From: an uncultured Dongia sp.
Lineage (GTDB): Bacteria; Pseudomonadota; Alphaproteobacteria; Dongiales; Dongiaceae
DNA length: 64,000 nucleotides
Direction: 5' to 3'
Assembly (NCBI RefSeq): GCF_936916975.1
Contig: NZ_CAKZGO010000004.1
Span: 62,001-126,000 of the forward strand
A model generated the notes under the pieces. That model did no database searches. It was not told where the DNA came from and worked only from the letters and a program-made list of their open reading frames with translations. Below, in pieces: positions 34,315 through 41,708 of the stretch. The position numbers and the translations under genes were made by a program. Position 1 is the stretch's first letter. Each line of letters starts with the position of its first letter.

Positions 34315-34818
34315 TCAGGCGTTGCCCACCGTATCGAGCAGCGCCGCTTCAACCGCCTCCTGCGGCTTCTTACCGCCCCACAGCACGAATTGGAAGGCGG
34401 GGTAGAAGCGCTCGCATTCATGGATCGCCGCTTCCATCAGGTCCTCGAGCTGTTCCGCGGTGACGCCGGCCGTCCCGCGCAGCAGGATCGTGTGGCGGAA
34501 CATCGGCGCGCCTTCATCGGAGCAGAGATCGAAATGGCCCAGCCACAGGCGCTCATTGATATGCGCCAGCAATTCCGCAACGCCCGCCCGCTTCCCCACA
34601 GGCACTTTGGTGTCGAACAGGCAGGAAAAATACAGGGCGCCCAGATCCTCCTGCCAGACGAAGAACATGCGGTATTCGCACCACTGGCCGGTGAATTCGA
34701 CGATCATCTCCTCATCGGTCGAGCGGTCGTAGCGCCATTCGTTGGCGTTGACTAATTCTTCCATCATATCAAGGGGGTTAGCGGTCGGGGCCAGGGTCTG
34801 TTCGAGATTTAGCTGCAT
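34315..34818 (-). CDS. YbjN domain protein
   Basis: This 167-residue soluble protein belongs to the YbjN family, with the type III secretion chaperone-like fold. Recognised parts are EWRYDRSTDEEMIVEFTGQWCEYRM near the start of the domain, split after GQ, and LLAHINERLWLGHFDL in the middle. The ribosome site GGAGGG is eight bases upstream of the ATG at 34818; a TTG start at 34839 lies before it and is rejected. In other bacteria YbjN proteins affect motility and stress, with no enzymatic activity known. It precedes proC by 36 bases. A Fur-like palindrome 150 bases upstream may control it. Confidence 0.85.
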   Translation of the reverse strand: MQLNLEQTLAPTANPLDMMEELVNANEWRYDRSTDEEMIVEFTGQWCEYRMFFVWQEDLGALYFSCLFDTKVPVGKRAGVAELLAHINERLWLGHFDLCSDEGAPMFRHTILLRGTAGVTAEQLEDLMEAAIHECERFYPAFQFVLWGGKKPQEAVEAALLDTVGNA

Positions 34819-34885
34819 CGCAAGCGCCCTCCAATGCAAGACTGAGGAGCCGCGACGGCTGGGGCGCGCGACCCCTAAGGATTGA

Positions 34886-34906
34886 TGGGAAATGGTAATT
34901 TTCCCA
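34886..34906 (-). terminator. hairpin between ubiK and ybjN-like gene
   Basis: Seven-base inverted arms TGGGAAA (34886-34892) and TTTCCCA (34900-34906) surround a seven-base loop in the 164-base gap downstream of ubiK. On the transcribed strand no long U-run follows. It could be a weak terminator or a leader hairpin for the YbjN gene. Its role is uncertain. Confidence 0.4.
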
Positions 34907-34967
34907 CCAGATTTAGAGTCGCAAATTTAAGAGTGCAGTGCAAGAGCCATTTACGAAGTTTAATATG

Positions 34968-34988
34968 GAGTGAGAATGATTATCACTC
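34968..34988. promoter_or_regulatory. Fur-like palindrome overlapping the ubiK stop codon
   Basis: The 21-base site has ten-base arms around a central G with only one mismatch. Its core TGAGAATGATTATCA matches the Fur 7-1-7 pattern TGATAATGATTATCA at 14 of 15 positions. It includes the ubiK stop codon (34985-34983) and lies about 150 bases upstream of the YbjN gene on the minus strand. Fur or a related regulator binding there could control that gene. Iron control is inferred from sequence alone. Confidence 0.5.
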
Positions 34989-35243
34989 GCGCCCGGAAGC
35001 GGCCAGTTTCGCCTCGATTTCCTGGAGCCTCCGCTCAAGCTTGATCTGCTCGGTGCGGGCCTCCTGGGCCACCGATTTCATGGTCTCGAATTCCTCGCGG
35101 CTGACCAGATTCATGCGGCCCAAGAGGCGTTCGAGCTGCTGCTGCACCTTGGCCTCGATTTCAGCCCTGAGGCCCGTGAGCGAGCCCAGGGCGCCGGTCG
35201 CCACCTTGGCCATGTCGTCGAGAATACGGTTGTCGCTCTGCAT
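34983..35243 (-). CDS. ubiK: UbiK-family accessory factor (BMFP/YqiC)
   Basis: This 86-residue protein has the YqiC/BMFP organisation: an amphipathic N-terminal helix (NRILDDMAKVATGALGSLTG) followed by a coiled coil (about residues 28-80). The coiled coil includes REEFETMKSVAQEARTEQIK. UbiK assists aerobic ubiquinone biosynthesis, and the Brucella homologue BMFP fuses membranes. ATG at 35243 has AGGGA about eight bases upstream. A longer frame to 35300 adds unrelated residues. It diverges from lgt with an 80-base gap. The stop codon is embedded in the Fur-like palindrome. Confidence 0.87.
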   Translation of the reverse strand: MQSDNRILDDMAKVATGALGSLTGLRAEIEAKVQQQLERLLGRMNLVSREEFETMKSVAQEARTEQIKLERRLQEIEAKLAASGRE

Positions 35244-35322
35244 GATGATCGTCCCTAAGCTTGTGGGTATGCGCTTAGGCCTTATATAACCGAGCCGCAC
35301 GCCGCTGACGAGAGCCCCCAGT

Positions 35323-36129
35323 ATGACCCCGGATACCAGTTATTTCATCTTCCCAGAATTCGACCCCGTAGCCCTCGACCTCGGCATTGTCGTGATCCGC
35401 TGGTATGCGCTGGCCTATATCGCCGGCATCCTGCTGGGCTGGCGCTACATGGTCTATCTCTGCAAGAAGCCGCCAGCGATCGTGAAGCCGAGCCATTGCG
35501 AGGACATGATCACCTGGGCGACGCTCGGCACCATCATCGGCGGGCGCCTCGGCCACGTGCTGTTGTGGGATCCCGGTTACTATCTCAGCAATCCACTGGA
35601 GATCCTGATGGTGTGGAAGGGCGGCATGGCGTTCCATGGTGGCCTCGTCGGTGTCATTGCGGCGATGTTCTTCTATGCGCGCCGCGCCGGCATTCCGTTC
35701 TTTGCCTTGGCTGATCTTGCCGCTGCCGCGACGCCGATCGGACTTGGCCTCGGTCGTCTCGCCAATTTCATCAATGGCGAGCTGGTCGGCCGGCCGACGG
35801 ATGTGCCCTGGGCGGTGATCTTTCCCCATGTCGACAATTTGCCGCGCCATCCCAGCCAGCTCTATGAAGCGCTGACCGAAGGTGTGTTGTTGTTTGTGAT
35901 CCTTGCGATCCTGGCACATCAGCAAAAGATCCGCGAACGCCTCGGCACGATGAGCGGCGTGTTCCTGATCGGCTATGCCGGTGCGCGCATGGTCTCGGAG
36001 ATGTTCCGCGAACCTGAGGCCCTCACCGGCACCTTGGTCGAGACGACCTGGGGGCAGTGGCTGAGCGTGCCGATGCTGGTCTACGGCCTCTATCTCGTCT
36101 GGCGCGGCCGTAAACCCGTTCACGCCTGA
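35323..36129 (+). CDS. lgt: prolipoprotein diacylglyceryl transferase
   Basis: Lgt transfers diacylglycerol to the cysteine of lipoprotein precursors at the inner membrane. The 268-residue protein has about seven membrane helices. It contains the essential signature GLGRLANFINGELVGRP (about residues 142-158), a conserved arginine region and the HGGLVGVIAA motif. It should act on lipoproteins such as the VWA lipoprotein ending at 29118. It diverges from ubiK and starts a three-gene run, with the next ATG 8 bases after its stop. The length is standard. Confidence 0.96.
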   Translation: MTPDTSYFIFPEFDPVALDLGIVVIRWYALAYIAGILLGWRYMVYLCKKPPAIVKPSHCEDMITWATLGTIIGGRLGHVLLWDPGYYLSNPLEILMVWKGGMAFHGGLVGVIAAMFFYARRAGIPFFALADLAAAATPIGLGLGRLANFINGELVGRPTDVPWAVIFPHVDNLPRHPSQLYEALTEGVLLFVILAILAHQQKIRERLGTMSGVFLIGYAGARMVSEMFREPEALTGTLVETTWGQWLSVPMLVYGLYLVWRGRKPVHA

Positions 36130-36136
36130 CAGACGC

Positions 36137-37219
36137 ATGCACCCGGTCGAGCGCAGCATCCGTGACCGCATCGCGCGCGAGGGGCCGCTGACGCTGGCCG
36201 CGGTGATGGAACAGGCGCTGGCCGGCCGGCACGGCTATTACCGCGACAACGATCCGCTGGGGCCGGAGGGTGATTTCATCACAGCACCCGAAGTCAGCCA
36301 GATGTTCGGCGAACTCATCGGCTTGTGGTGCGTCGATACCTGGCAGCGCCTCGGTAGCCCCACCGCCTTTCATCTGGTGGAGATCGGGCCCGGCCGCGGC
36401 ACGCTCATGGCCGATGCCTTGCGTGCCGCCCGCGTGGCGCCGGACTTCCTCGCCGCCAAACAGGTCAATCTCATCGAGATCAACGACACGCTGAAGTACA
36501 AGCAGGGCGAAAAGCTGCGCGAGCATGCACCGCAATGGCTGCCAAGTCTCAGCGATGTGCCGCCGGGGCCGATGATCCTCATCGCCAATGAATTGTTCGA
36601 TGCGCTGCCGATTCATCAATTGGAGATGACGGCGCAAGGCTGGCGCGAACGCGTCATCGGGCTTGAGGGTGATGCGCTGAAATTCGGTTTGGCCGCGCCA
36701 TCACCGGCACTGGGGCTGCTGCGAAGGGCCCATGCGCATGCCGAGCCGGGCGCCATCGCCGAGGTGTCGCCCGCCTCCATCGCGCTCGTCGACGGGATCG
36801 CGCGGCGGCTGGTGCAGGAGAATGGTGCTGCCCTCATCATCGATTACGGCCCGGCAGAAAGTGGCCTCGGCGATTCATTCCAGGCCTTGAAGAGCCATCG
36901 CTATCACGCGCCGCTGGAGGAATTGGGCACTGCTGACCTAACCGCCCATGTGGATTTCGGCGCGCTCATCATGGCGGCGCGGCAAGCCGGCGCGCTGGTG
37001 TTCGGCCCGACAACGCAGGGCGATTTCTTGCGCGCCCTCGGTATTGAGCTCCGCGCCGACATGCTGGCCAAGAGATCGGATCTTGCCACGACAGAGGTGT
37101 TGCGGCGGCAAGTGCACCGCTTGATTGCGCCCGAACAAATGGGCAGGCTGTTCAAGGTGATCGGCCTCGCCGGGCCGACACTGGAAATCGACGTGCTGGG
37201 AGGGTTGGCGGGACTATGA
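36137..37219 (+). CDS. SAM-dependent methyltransferase, MidA/NDUFAF7 family
   Basis: This 360-residue class I methyltransferase is related to mitochondrial NDUFAF7, which methylates an arginine in complex I. The SAM-binding motif is FHLVEIGPGRGTLMADAL (about residues 77-94). Also conserved are GDFITAPEVSQMFGELIGLW near the N-terminus and LIIDYGPAESGLGDSFQAL (about 234-252). Its complex I target is expected by homology, but bacterial substrate data are lacking. It overlaps the pgeF ATG by four bases (ATGA), so the pair is coupled. Order lgt-midA-pgeF is common in Rhodospirillales-like genomes. Confidence 0.9.
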   Translation: MHPVERSIRDRIAREGPLTLAAVMEQALAGRHGYYRDNDPLGPEGDFITAPEVSQMFGELIGLWCVDTWQRLGSPTAFHLVEIGPGRGTLMADALRAARVAPDFLAAKQVNLIEINDTLKYKQGEKLREHAPQWLPSLSDVPPGPMILIANELFDALPIHQLEMTAQGWRERVIGLEGDALKFGLAAPSPALGLLRRAHAHAEPGAIAEVSPASIALVDGIARRLVQENGAALIIDYGPAESGLGDSFQALKSHRYHAPLEELGTADLTAHVDFGALIMAARQAGALVFGPTTQGDFLRALGIELRADMLAKRSDLATTEVLRRQVHRLIAPEQMGRLFKVIGLAGPTLEIDVLGGLAGL

Positions 37220-37983
37220 TCGTGACCGTGGATGCGTTGCAGCGGCTCAAAACTATCCGCCACGGCTTCCTCACCCGCCGCGGCGGTGTCAGCGACGGCA
37301 TCTATGATTCGCTGAATTGCGGATTGGGCACCACTGACGACCGCGCCCATGTGCTCGAGAACCGCGCCCGCGCCGTGCAGGCAGCGGGGCTCAATGCGGG
37401 TCCGCTCAACACGGCCTATCAGGTGCATAGCGCCAAGGTGCTGGTGGTGGATTCGCCGCTCGACCAGGAGAACCGGCCGCAGGTCGATGGGCTGGTGACC
37501 AAAACCCGGGGCGTCAATCTCGGCGTACTCACGGCCGATTGCGGGCCGGTGCTGTTTGCCGACCAGCACGCCGGCGTGGTCGGTGCCGCCCACGCCGGGT
37601 GGAAAGGTGCGCTGGGCGGCGTGCTGCAGGAGACCGTGCGCGTCATGGAAACATTGGGCGCGCGGCGCGAAAACATCGTGGCGGCGGTCGGTCCCTGCAT
37701 CGGGCAGGAGTCGTATGAAGTCGGTACGGAATTTCCCACACCGTTCATCGCGCAGGACCCGGACAATGCGCGCTTCTTTGGTGCCGCTGACGCCTGCCGA
37801 AAATTCCATTTCGACCTTGCCGGCTATTGCGCGCATCAGCTGACGCGCATGGGCCTGGCCGAGGTGACGATCAGCGGCCATGATACCTGCGCGCTGGAGA
37901 GTGATTTCTTCAGCTATCGCCGCAAGACCAAGCGGGGCGAGCCGGATTACGGCCGCCAGGTTTCCGTGATCGGACTCGTCTAA
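37216..37983 (+). CDS. pgeF: peptidoglycan editing factor PgeF (YfiH/laccase-domain)
   Basis: This 255-residue PF02578 (Cu-oxidase_4) enzyme repairs peptidoglycan in which L-Ala has been replaced by L-Ser. The zinc/copper site residues are in YQVHSAKVLVV (His), ADCGPVLFAD (Cys) and AAHAGWKGALGG (His). The C-terminal signature PDYGRQVSVIGL is also present. The start overlaps the methyltransferase stop by four bases. The protein was formerly annotated as polyphenol oxidase. Length and motifs are those of full-length family members. A cupin gene follows 18 bases after the stop, so the transcript may continue. Confidence 0.92.
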   Translation: MIVTVDALQRLKTIRHGFLTRRGGVSDGIYDSLNCGLGTTDDRAHVLENRARAVQAAGLNAGPLNTAYQVHSAKVLVVDSPLDQENRPQVDGLVTKTRGVNLGVLTADCGPVLFADQHAGVVGAAHAGWKGALGGVLQETVRVMETLGARRENIVAAVGPCIGQESYEVGTEFPTPFIAQDPDNARFFGAADACRKFHFDLAGYCAHQLTRMGLAEVTISGHDTCALESDFFSYRRKTKRGEPDYGRQVSVIGLV

Positions 37984-38000
37984 CCCATCGGGAGGGCAGA

Positions 38001-38363
38001 TTGTCGAACGCGCATGAAGAGGTGAAGCCGGGCCGCCGCATCGTCCGCACCAGGACGAAGCCGTTTGCCGCCTATGATCTGGAGGGGCCGCTCCAGCATG
38101 ACATGTCGATCATCGAATTGTCCTATGACCGCGACGACAAACAGGGCGCCTATCTCATCCGCATGGAACCCGGTGCCGAAACCATCGCGCATGAGCACGG
38201 TTTCCGCGAGGAGTTCCTGATCCTGGAAGGCGAACTCATCGAAAGCGACGGCACCGTGCTGAAGGTCGGCGATTTCGTGATGTATGAGGCGGGCACCGTG
38301 CATAACAGCCGGACGGAGAAGGGCTGTTTGCTGCTGGGGATCGATTGGCAAAGGCGAGGTTGA
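38001..38363 (+). CDS. small cupin-domain protein
   Basis: The product is a 120-residue single cupin barrel. Motif 1 is GAETIAHEHGFREEFLILEGE, broken after FREE, with metal ligands His, His and Glu (around residues 56-64). Motif 2 is VGDFVMYEAGTVH with the fourth His. The barrel likely binds one divalent metal and may be an oxygenase, isomerase or sensor; no substrate can be inferred. The start is a TTG at 38001 with GGAGG five bases upstream; the first ATG lies too deep in the domain. It follows pgeF by 17 bases and may be the last gene of that transcript. Confidence 0.83.
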   Translation: MSNAHEEVKPGRRIVRTRTKPFAAYDLEGPLQHDMSIIELSYDRDDKQGAYLIRMEPGAETIAHEHGFREEFLILEGELIESDGTVLKVGDFVMYEAGTVHNSRTEKGCLLLGIDWQRRG

Positions 38364-38451
38364 TCGTCTCGCGACGGCCACAATTCGCGTGCCGTGCCGG
38401 GCTGCGCAAGCCAATTCGCATACAACCGCAACCAGACGGGATGGATGGATC

Positions 38452-39006
38452 ATGCGCAGAAGAATGAGCCGTTTGGTTTCAGTCGGTGCGTTGGTGTTGG
38501 CTGGATTCAGCGCGATCGCGGTGGCCGCCGAGGACAAGTTCGCGGTCCAAGTTCCAGGTGGGATCTCGCTGGGCGAGTGCAGGGGCTATGACGACTGGGC
38601 TGCGGTATCGATCAGTCATCCGCAGGAGCCGAAGGAAAAACTCAATCTGATCGTCGCCAATCCGACGATGATTGATGCCTACCGGGCGGGCATTCCCGGC
38701 AACGGCAAGGCATTTCCGGATGGATCGAAGACGGCCAAGGTCATGTGGCGTCCGAAGGCCAGCGAGGTTTCGCCCTTCGCGGTCCAGGAGCCCGAGAAGC
38801 TGCTGGGCGTGGGCTGCATGGTGAAGGACAGCAAGCGGTTCGCCGATACCGGTGGCTGGGGCTATGGCCAGTTCACCTATGATGCGGTGACCGACACGTT
38901 TGCACCCGATACGGTCGCTCAGGGGAACGATGCCAAATGCGGTGTCGCCTGCCATCAAGCTGCGTCGGCGACAGACTATGTCTTCACGAGCTACGGGAAG
39001 CGGTGA
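38452..39006 (+). CDS. secreted cytochrome P460-family protein
   Basis: This 184-residue exported protein has a signal peptide (MSRLVSVGALVLAGFSAIAV, cleavage near AAE) and a P460-type beta domain. The haem attachment site near the C-terminus is CGVACH (Cys163, Cys167, His168). That is Cys-X3-Cys-His rather than CXXCH, and the following DYVFTSYG is a usual P460-family ending. P460 cytochromes oxidise hydroxylamine or nitric oxide, and many relatives are detoxification proteins of unknown substrate. No ammonia oxidation genes are near. ATG at 38452 is chosen to leave a normal signal peptide; an ATG 12 bases later is equally possible. Confidence 0.82.
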   Translation: MRRRMSRLVSVGALVLAGFSAIAVAAEDKFAVQVPGGISLGECRGYDDWAAVSISHPQEPKEKLNLIVANPTMIDAYRAGIPGNGKAFPDGSKTAKVMWRPKASEVSPFAVQEPEKLLGVGCMVKDSKRFADTGGWGYGQFTYDAVTDTFAPDTVAQGNDAKCGVACHQAASATDYVFTSYGKR

Positions 39007-39076
39007 GGGGGCGATATCGTCGGGATGAAGCGAGGATGTTGGCCCTCACCCCTACCTTTCCCCTGAATGAATCGAC

Positions 39077-40078
39077 CTAGACTGCGGCAGAGAACCCGGG
39101 TGGCATATCTCCTGAGAGAAAAGAGTTCAGGAACATTTTTCCCAAGATGTGCTTCGTCTCTGTCGCCCCCGGCTTCAGATGCCCCGCGCCTACTGCCTGC
39201 TCAAATTCAGCACGGGTTGGAGCAGTGAGATTTGTATCGGTAGTTTCGCGCCCGGCCGCCGCTGAGGCACTGAGCAGGACGCCGGCGTAGTAAAGGCGCG
39301 TGAGCGAGCGGACCGGATTCAGCTTTTCGTAAAAGCCATCGCTCGTCGAGTGGCCCAGCCAGGCGTGCAGGAATGCGCTCTCTAGGGCAGGCTCGGGGGC
39401 AAAATTGTCGAGCATGATCGCGACATCAACGAGCGGGTCGTTGCGATAGGCAGATTCCCAGTCGATCATCCACAGGCGCGTGCCATCGAACAGGATATTG
39501 CGCGGGAGGGGGTCGTTGTGGCTGGAAACCAGATCCGTAGATTCCCAGGTGCAGATTTCGCGGATGCGACTGAAGCGTTCCGTGCAGGGGTCCAGCACGC
39601 CGGGTGCAAAGAGACCGGTTTGGCACACCCATGCCCAAAGGCGGCCGACCATATCGGGATACGCAATAAACTCTGGAAATAGCGGCGTGGCTTGAACTCG
39701 CCTGACCATTTCTCCCAATGCACGCGCCAGTGCGAGCGGCCCGCCGGGGAATGAGTCCAGTGGCCGCTCCTCGACGAAGTCCAGGATCGCGATACGCGCC
39801 GATTCATCGACATAGTGACACCGCGGGGCGATCCCGGCTTGTGCTGCGATCTGCAGGGAACGGTATTGGTGGGGATTGCGCAGCGGACTTGCGGCACCCT
39901 CTATTCGCAGCAAGTAGTGCCGCCGGCTGAGGTCTACTCGAAAAGTCCACGCACCTGACGCTCCACCCATGACGGGCGTGATCGCCTCAATTGGCGTGGC
40001 ACCAAATGCCGTTGCGAGCGCCAAACCTGCTGTCACACGGTGCTCGGTCGGGAGCTCCTCGAAATGATCCCGGGTCAT
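39077..40078 (-). CDS. APH/choline-kinase-like phosphotransferase
   Basis: This 333-residue kinase fold contains the Brenner motif SHNDPLPRNILFDGT (catalytic Asp near residue 188) and the metal-binding MIDWESAYRNDPLVD. These are hallmarks of choline/ethanolamine and aminoglycoside phosphotransferases. The N-terminal lobe has VMGGASGAWTFRVDL for nucleotide binding. The substrate is unknown; choline or another small alcohol is as likely as an antibiotic. Parts of the gene look less GC-rich than its neighbours, for example around 39100-39160, so transfer is possible but untested. It is followed 28 bases upstream, in transcription order, by the LysE gene. Confidence 0.83.
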   Translation of the reverse strand: MTRDHFEELPTEHRVTAGLALATAFGATPIEAITPVMGGASGAWTFRVDLSRRHYLLRIEGAASPLRNPHQYRSLQIAAQAGIAPRCHYVDESARIAILDFVEERPLDSFPGGPLALARALGEMVRRVQATPLFPEFIAYPDMVGRLWAWVCQTGLFAPGVLDPCTERFSRIREICTWESTDLVSSHNDPLPRNILFDGTRLWMIDWESAYRNDPLVDVAIMLDNFAPEPALESAFLHAWLGHSTSDGFYEKLNPVRSLTRLYYAGVLLSASAAAGRETTDTNLTAPTRAEFEQAVGAGHLKPGATETKHILGKMFLNSFLSGDMPPGFSAAV

Positions 40079-40105
40079 GGTCTTCCCTCGTCAACGGCGC
40101 GCCGA

Positions 40106-40726
40106 TCACCCCCGCGACAGCAGCAGCCGCAACCCGGCATAGCCGAAGCACAGCGAGAGCGTGGCTTCGATCCAGCGGCGGGCCCGGGCGTAGGCTTGCA
40201 CCATCGTGGCGGTCGAGAAGATGAGCGCGTAGCCGCCGAAGACGCACACGGCAAGGATGGCACAACCGCCGAGGATCGCCGGCAGCACGAAAGGCGGTGA
40301 GCCCGGCTGCAGACCAAGCGACATGATGGCGAGCCAGCCCATGATCGCCTTGGGATTGGTGAGATGCATGAGGAGGCCGCGCCGGTAAAGGGAGCCGTGG
40401 CTGCGCGCCGCGTTCTGCGCGGCGGAGGCCGCCGGTGCCAAAGCGGATCGTGCCGCCTTCCAGGCGAGATAGAGGAGATAAAGACCGCCCGCGATCTTGA
40501 TCACAAACAGGGCGTCGGCATAGGTCGCCAGCAGCGCCGAGAGGCCAGTGGCCGCGGTCAAGGCCCAGATCAGCGAGCCAGTCACGATGCCGGCGGCGAT
40601 GGCAAGGCCTGCCTTGCGGCCGCGCTGCATGGCGACCGCCATGATCGCCATGTTGCTGGGACCGGGGCTCGCCGTGGCGATGATGTAGGCGCCGTAGACG
40701 ATTGCGAGATGATGCAGGTAGTCCAT
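40106..40726 (-). CDS. LysE/RhtB-family amino-acid exporter
   Basis: This 206-residue protein has about six membrane helices. The N-terminal VYGAYIIATASPGPSNMAIMAVA carries the LysE-family PGP motif. HLTNPKAIMGWLAIM is the second conserved block. It exports amino acids such as threonine, homoserine lactone or leucine; the ligand is not specified. ATG at 40726 begins MDYLHHLAIVYGAY. The phosphotransferase gene starts 28 bases beyond its stop, probably in one transcript. The divergent MarC gene begins 283 bases on the other side, with two hairpins in the intervening DNA. Confidence 0.9.
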   Translation of the reverse strand: MDYLHHLAIVYGAYIIATASPGPSNMAIMAVAMQRGRKAGLAIAAGIVTGSLIWALTAATGLSALLATYADALFVIKIAGGLYLLYLAWKAARSALAPAASAAQNAARSHGSLYRRGLLMHLTNPKAIMGWLAIMSLGLQPGSPPFVLPAILGGCAILAVCVFGGYALIFSTATMVQAYARARRWIEATLSLCFGYAGLRLLLSRG

Positions 40727-40876
40727 GGGCGATTTCCTTCGTGCGGCGATGAACGCCCGATCCTAGCGGCGGTCGGGCATGGTCCAAAGGCGAAACATGT
40801 CCCAGCACAATGCGGCGTGCGGGATGGTTGCAGCTTTGACGGCGGCGGGAGTAGCTTGTGTCGTATTATTTCCGTC

Positions 40877-40982
40877 ATCCTCCGCCCATTGTTGAAAGAA
40901 CCGGGGCGGAGGATCCACGAGTTTGCTGGCAACATCGCGATGATAGGATAGAAATTCGTGGGTGGTCCGCCTTCGCGGACCA
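40877..40982 (+). other. two hairpins in the LysE-MarC divergent gap
   Basis: A perfect 11-base inverted repeat (40877-40887 with 40904-40914, 16-base loop) is followed by a perfect 8-base one (40963-40970 with 40975-40982, 4-base loop). The second ends 26 bases before the MarC ATG. They could structure the MarC leader RNA. The sequence just upstream (GGGAGTAGC at about 40846, CGTCATCC at 40874) slightly recalls the manganese-sensing yybP-ykoY motif, but the fit is weak. Otherwise the 282-base gap shows no gene. Confidence 0.5.
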
Positions 40983-41008
40983 TGACGATAAGGGAGAACG
41001 CGCAATCC

Positions 41009-41704
41009 ATGACCAGCAATTTCCTCTCTTACATCGGCTGGACGGTGGCGACGTTGCTGCCGATCATCAACCCGATCTCGGCCGCGGGGATGCTGATCGG
41101 CATTACCGGGCAGCTCACCAATGAGGAGCGCAATCGGCAGATCACCATGGCCTGCATCTACATGACCGTGATCCTGCTGAGCTTCCTGCTCGCAGGTGTC
41201 GTCATCATGGATCTGTTCGGCATCTCGATTCCGGGCCTGCGCATCGCCGGCGGCATGATCGTGGCGTTCCTCGGCTTCCGCATGCTGTTCCCGCATGAAT
41301 CGGAGCTGGATCAAAGCTCCGATATCGAGGCGCGACAGAAGATGGACATTTCCTTCACGCCGCTGGCCATGCCGGGCCTGTCCGGTCCTGGTTCCATCGC
41401 GCTGGTGATCACCATGTCGACCACGGTGCAGGAATCCGGCGAGCTCTCGACGCCGATGACCTACACCGTTATTTCGATCGGCATCGTGGTCACCGCCATC
41501 ATCATCTGGTTCTGTTTGCGGGCAGCCGGCCTCCTCAACCGCTGGCTGGGTGCCAACGGCATCGCCGCCATCTCGCGCATCATGGGGTTCCTGATGGTGT
41601 GCATCGGCGTGCAGTTCGCGATCAATGGTGTGCGCGACCTGCTGCACGACCCGGATTTCTGGCCGCGGGATCTGCCGGCGGCAGTGAGTACGACGGCGCC
41701 GTGA
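41009..41704 (+). CDS. MarC-family integral membrane protein
   Basis: This 231-residue inner-membrane protein has about six helices and the UPF0056/MarC signature. Conserved parts are IGWTVATLLPIINPISAAGMLIGI (TM1), split by a proline-rich turn, GGMIVAFLGFRMLF and PLAMPGLSGPGSIALVI. Despite its name, MarC has no demonstrated role in antibiotic resistance, and its transport function is unsettled. Start: ATG at 41009; GGGAG is about 12 bases upstream, and a start at 40982 is possible but lies in a hairpin. It converges with the kinase gene at 41709, separated by four bases. Confidence 0.87.
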   Translation: MTSNFLSYIGWTVATLLPIINPISAAGMLIGITGQLTNEERNRQITMACIYMTVILLSFLLAGVVIMDLFGISIPGLRIAGGMIVAFLGFRMLFPHESELDQSSDIEARQKMDISFTPLAMPGLSGPGSIALVITMSTTVQESGELSTPMTYTVISIGIVVTAIIIWFCLRAAGLLNRWLGANGIAAISRIMGFLMVCIGVQFAINGVRDLLHDPDFWPRDLPAAVSTTAP

Positions 41705-41708
41705 AGGC

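Noticed and set aside
34911-34960. sigma-54 promoter upstream of the YbjN gene
   Set aside because: GG-N10-GC spacing exists on the minus strand, but flanking consensus bases are missing and no activator site is visible.
40846-40914. yybP-ykoY manganese riboswitch before marC
   Set aside because: Only GGGAGTAGC and CGTCATCC resemble the consensus. Several other conserved bases and the target class do not fit; left as a question, not a call.
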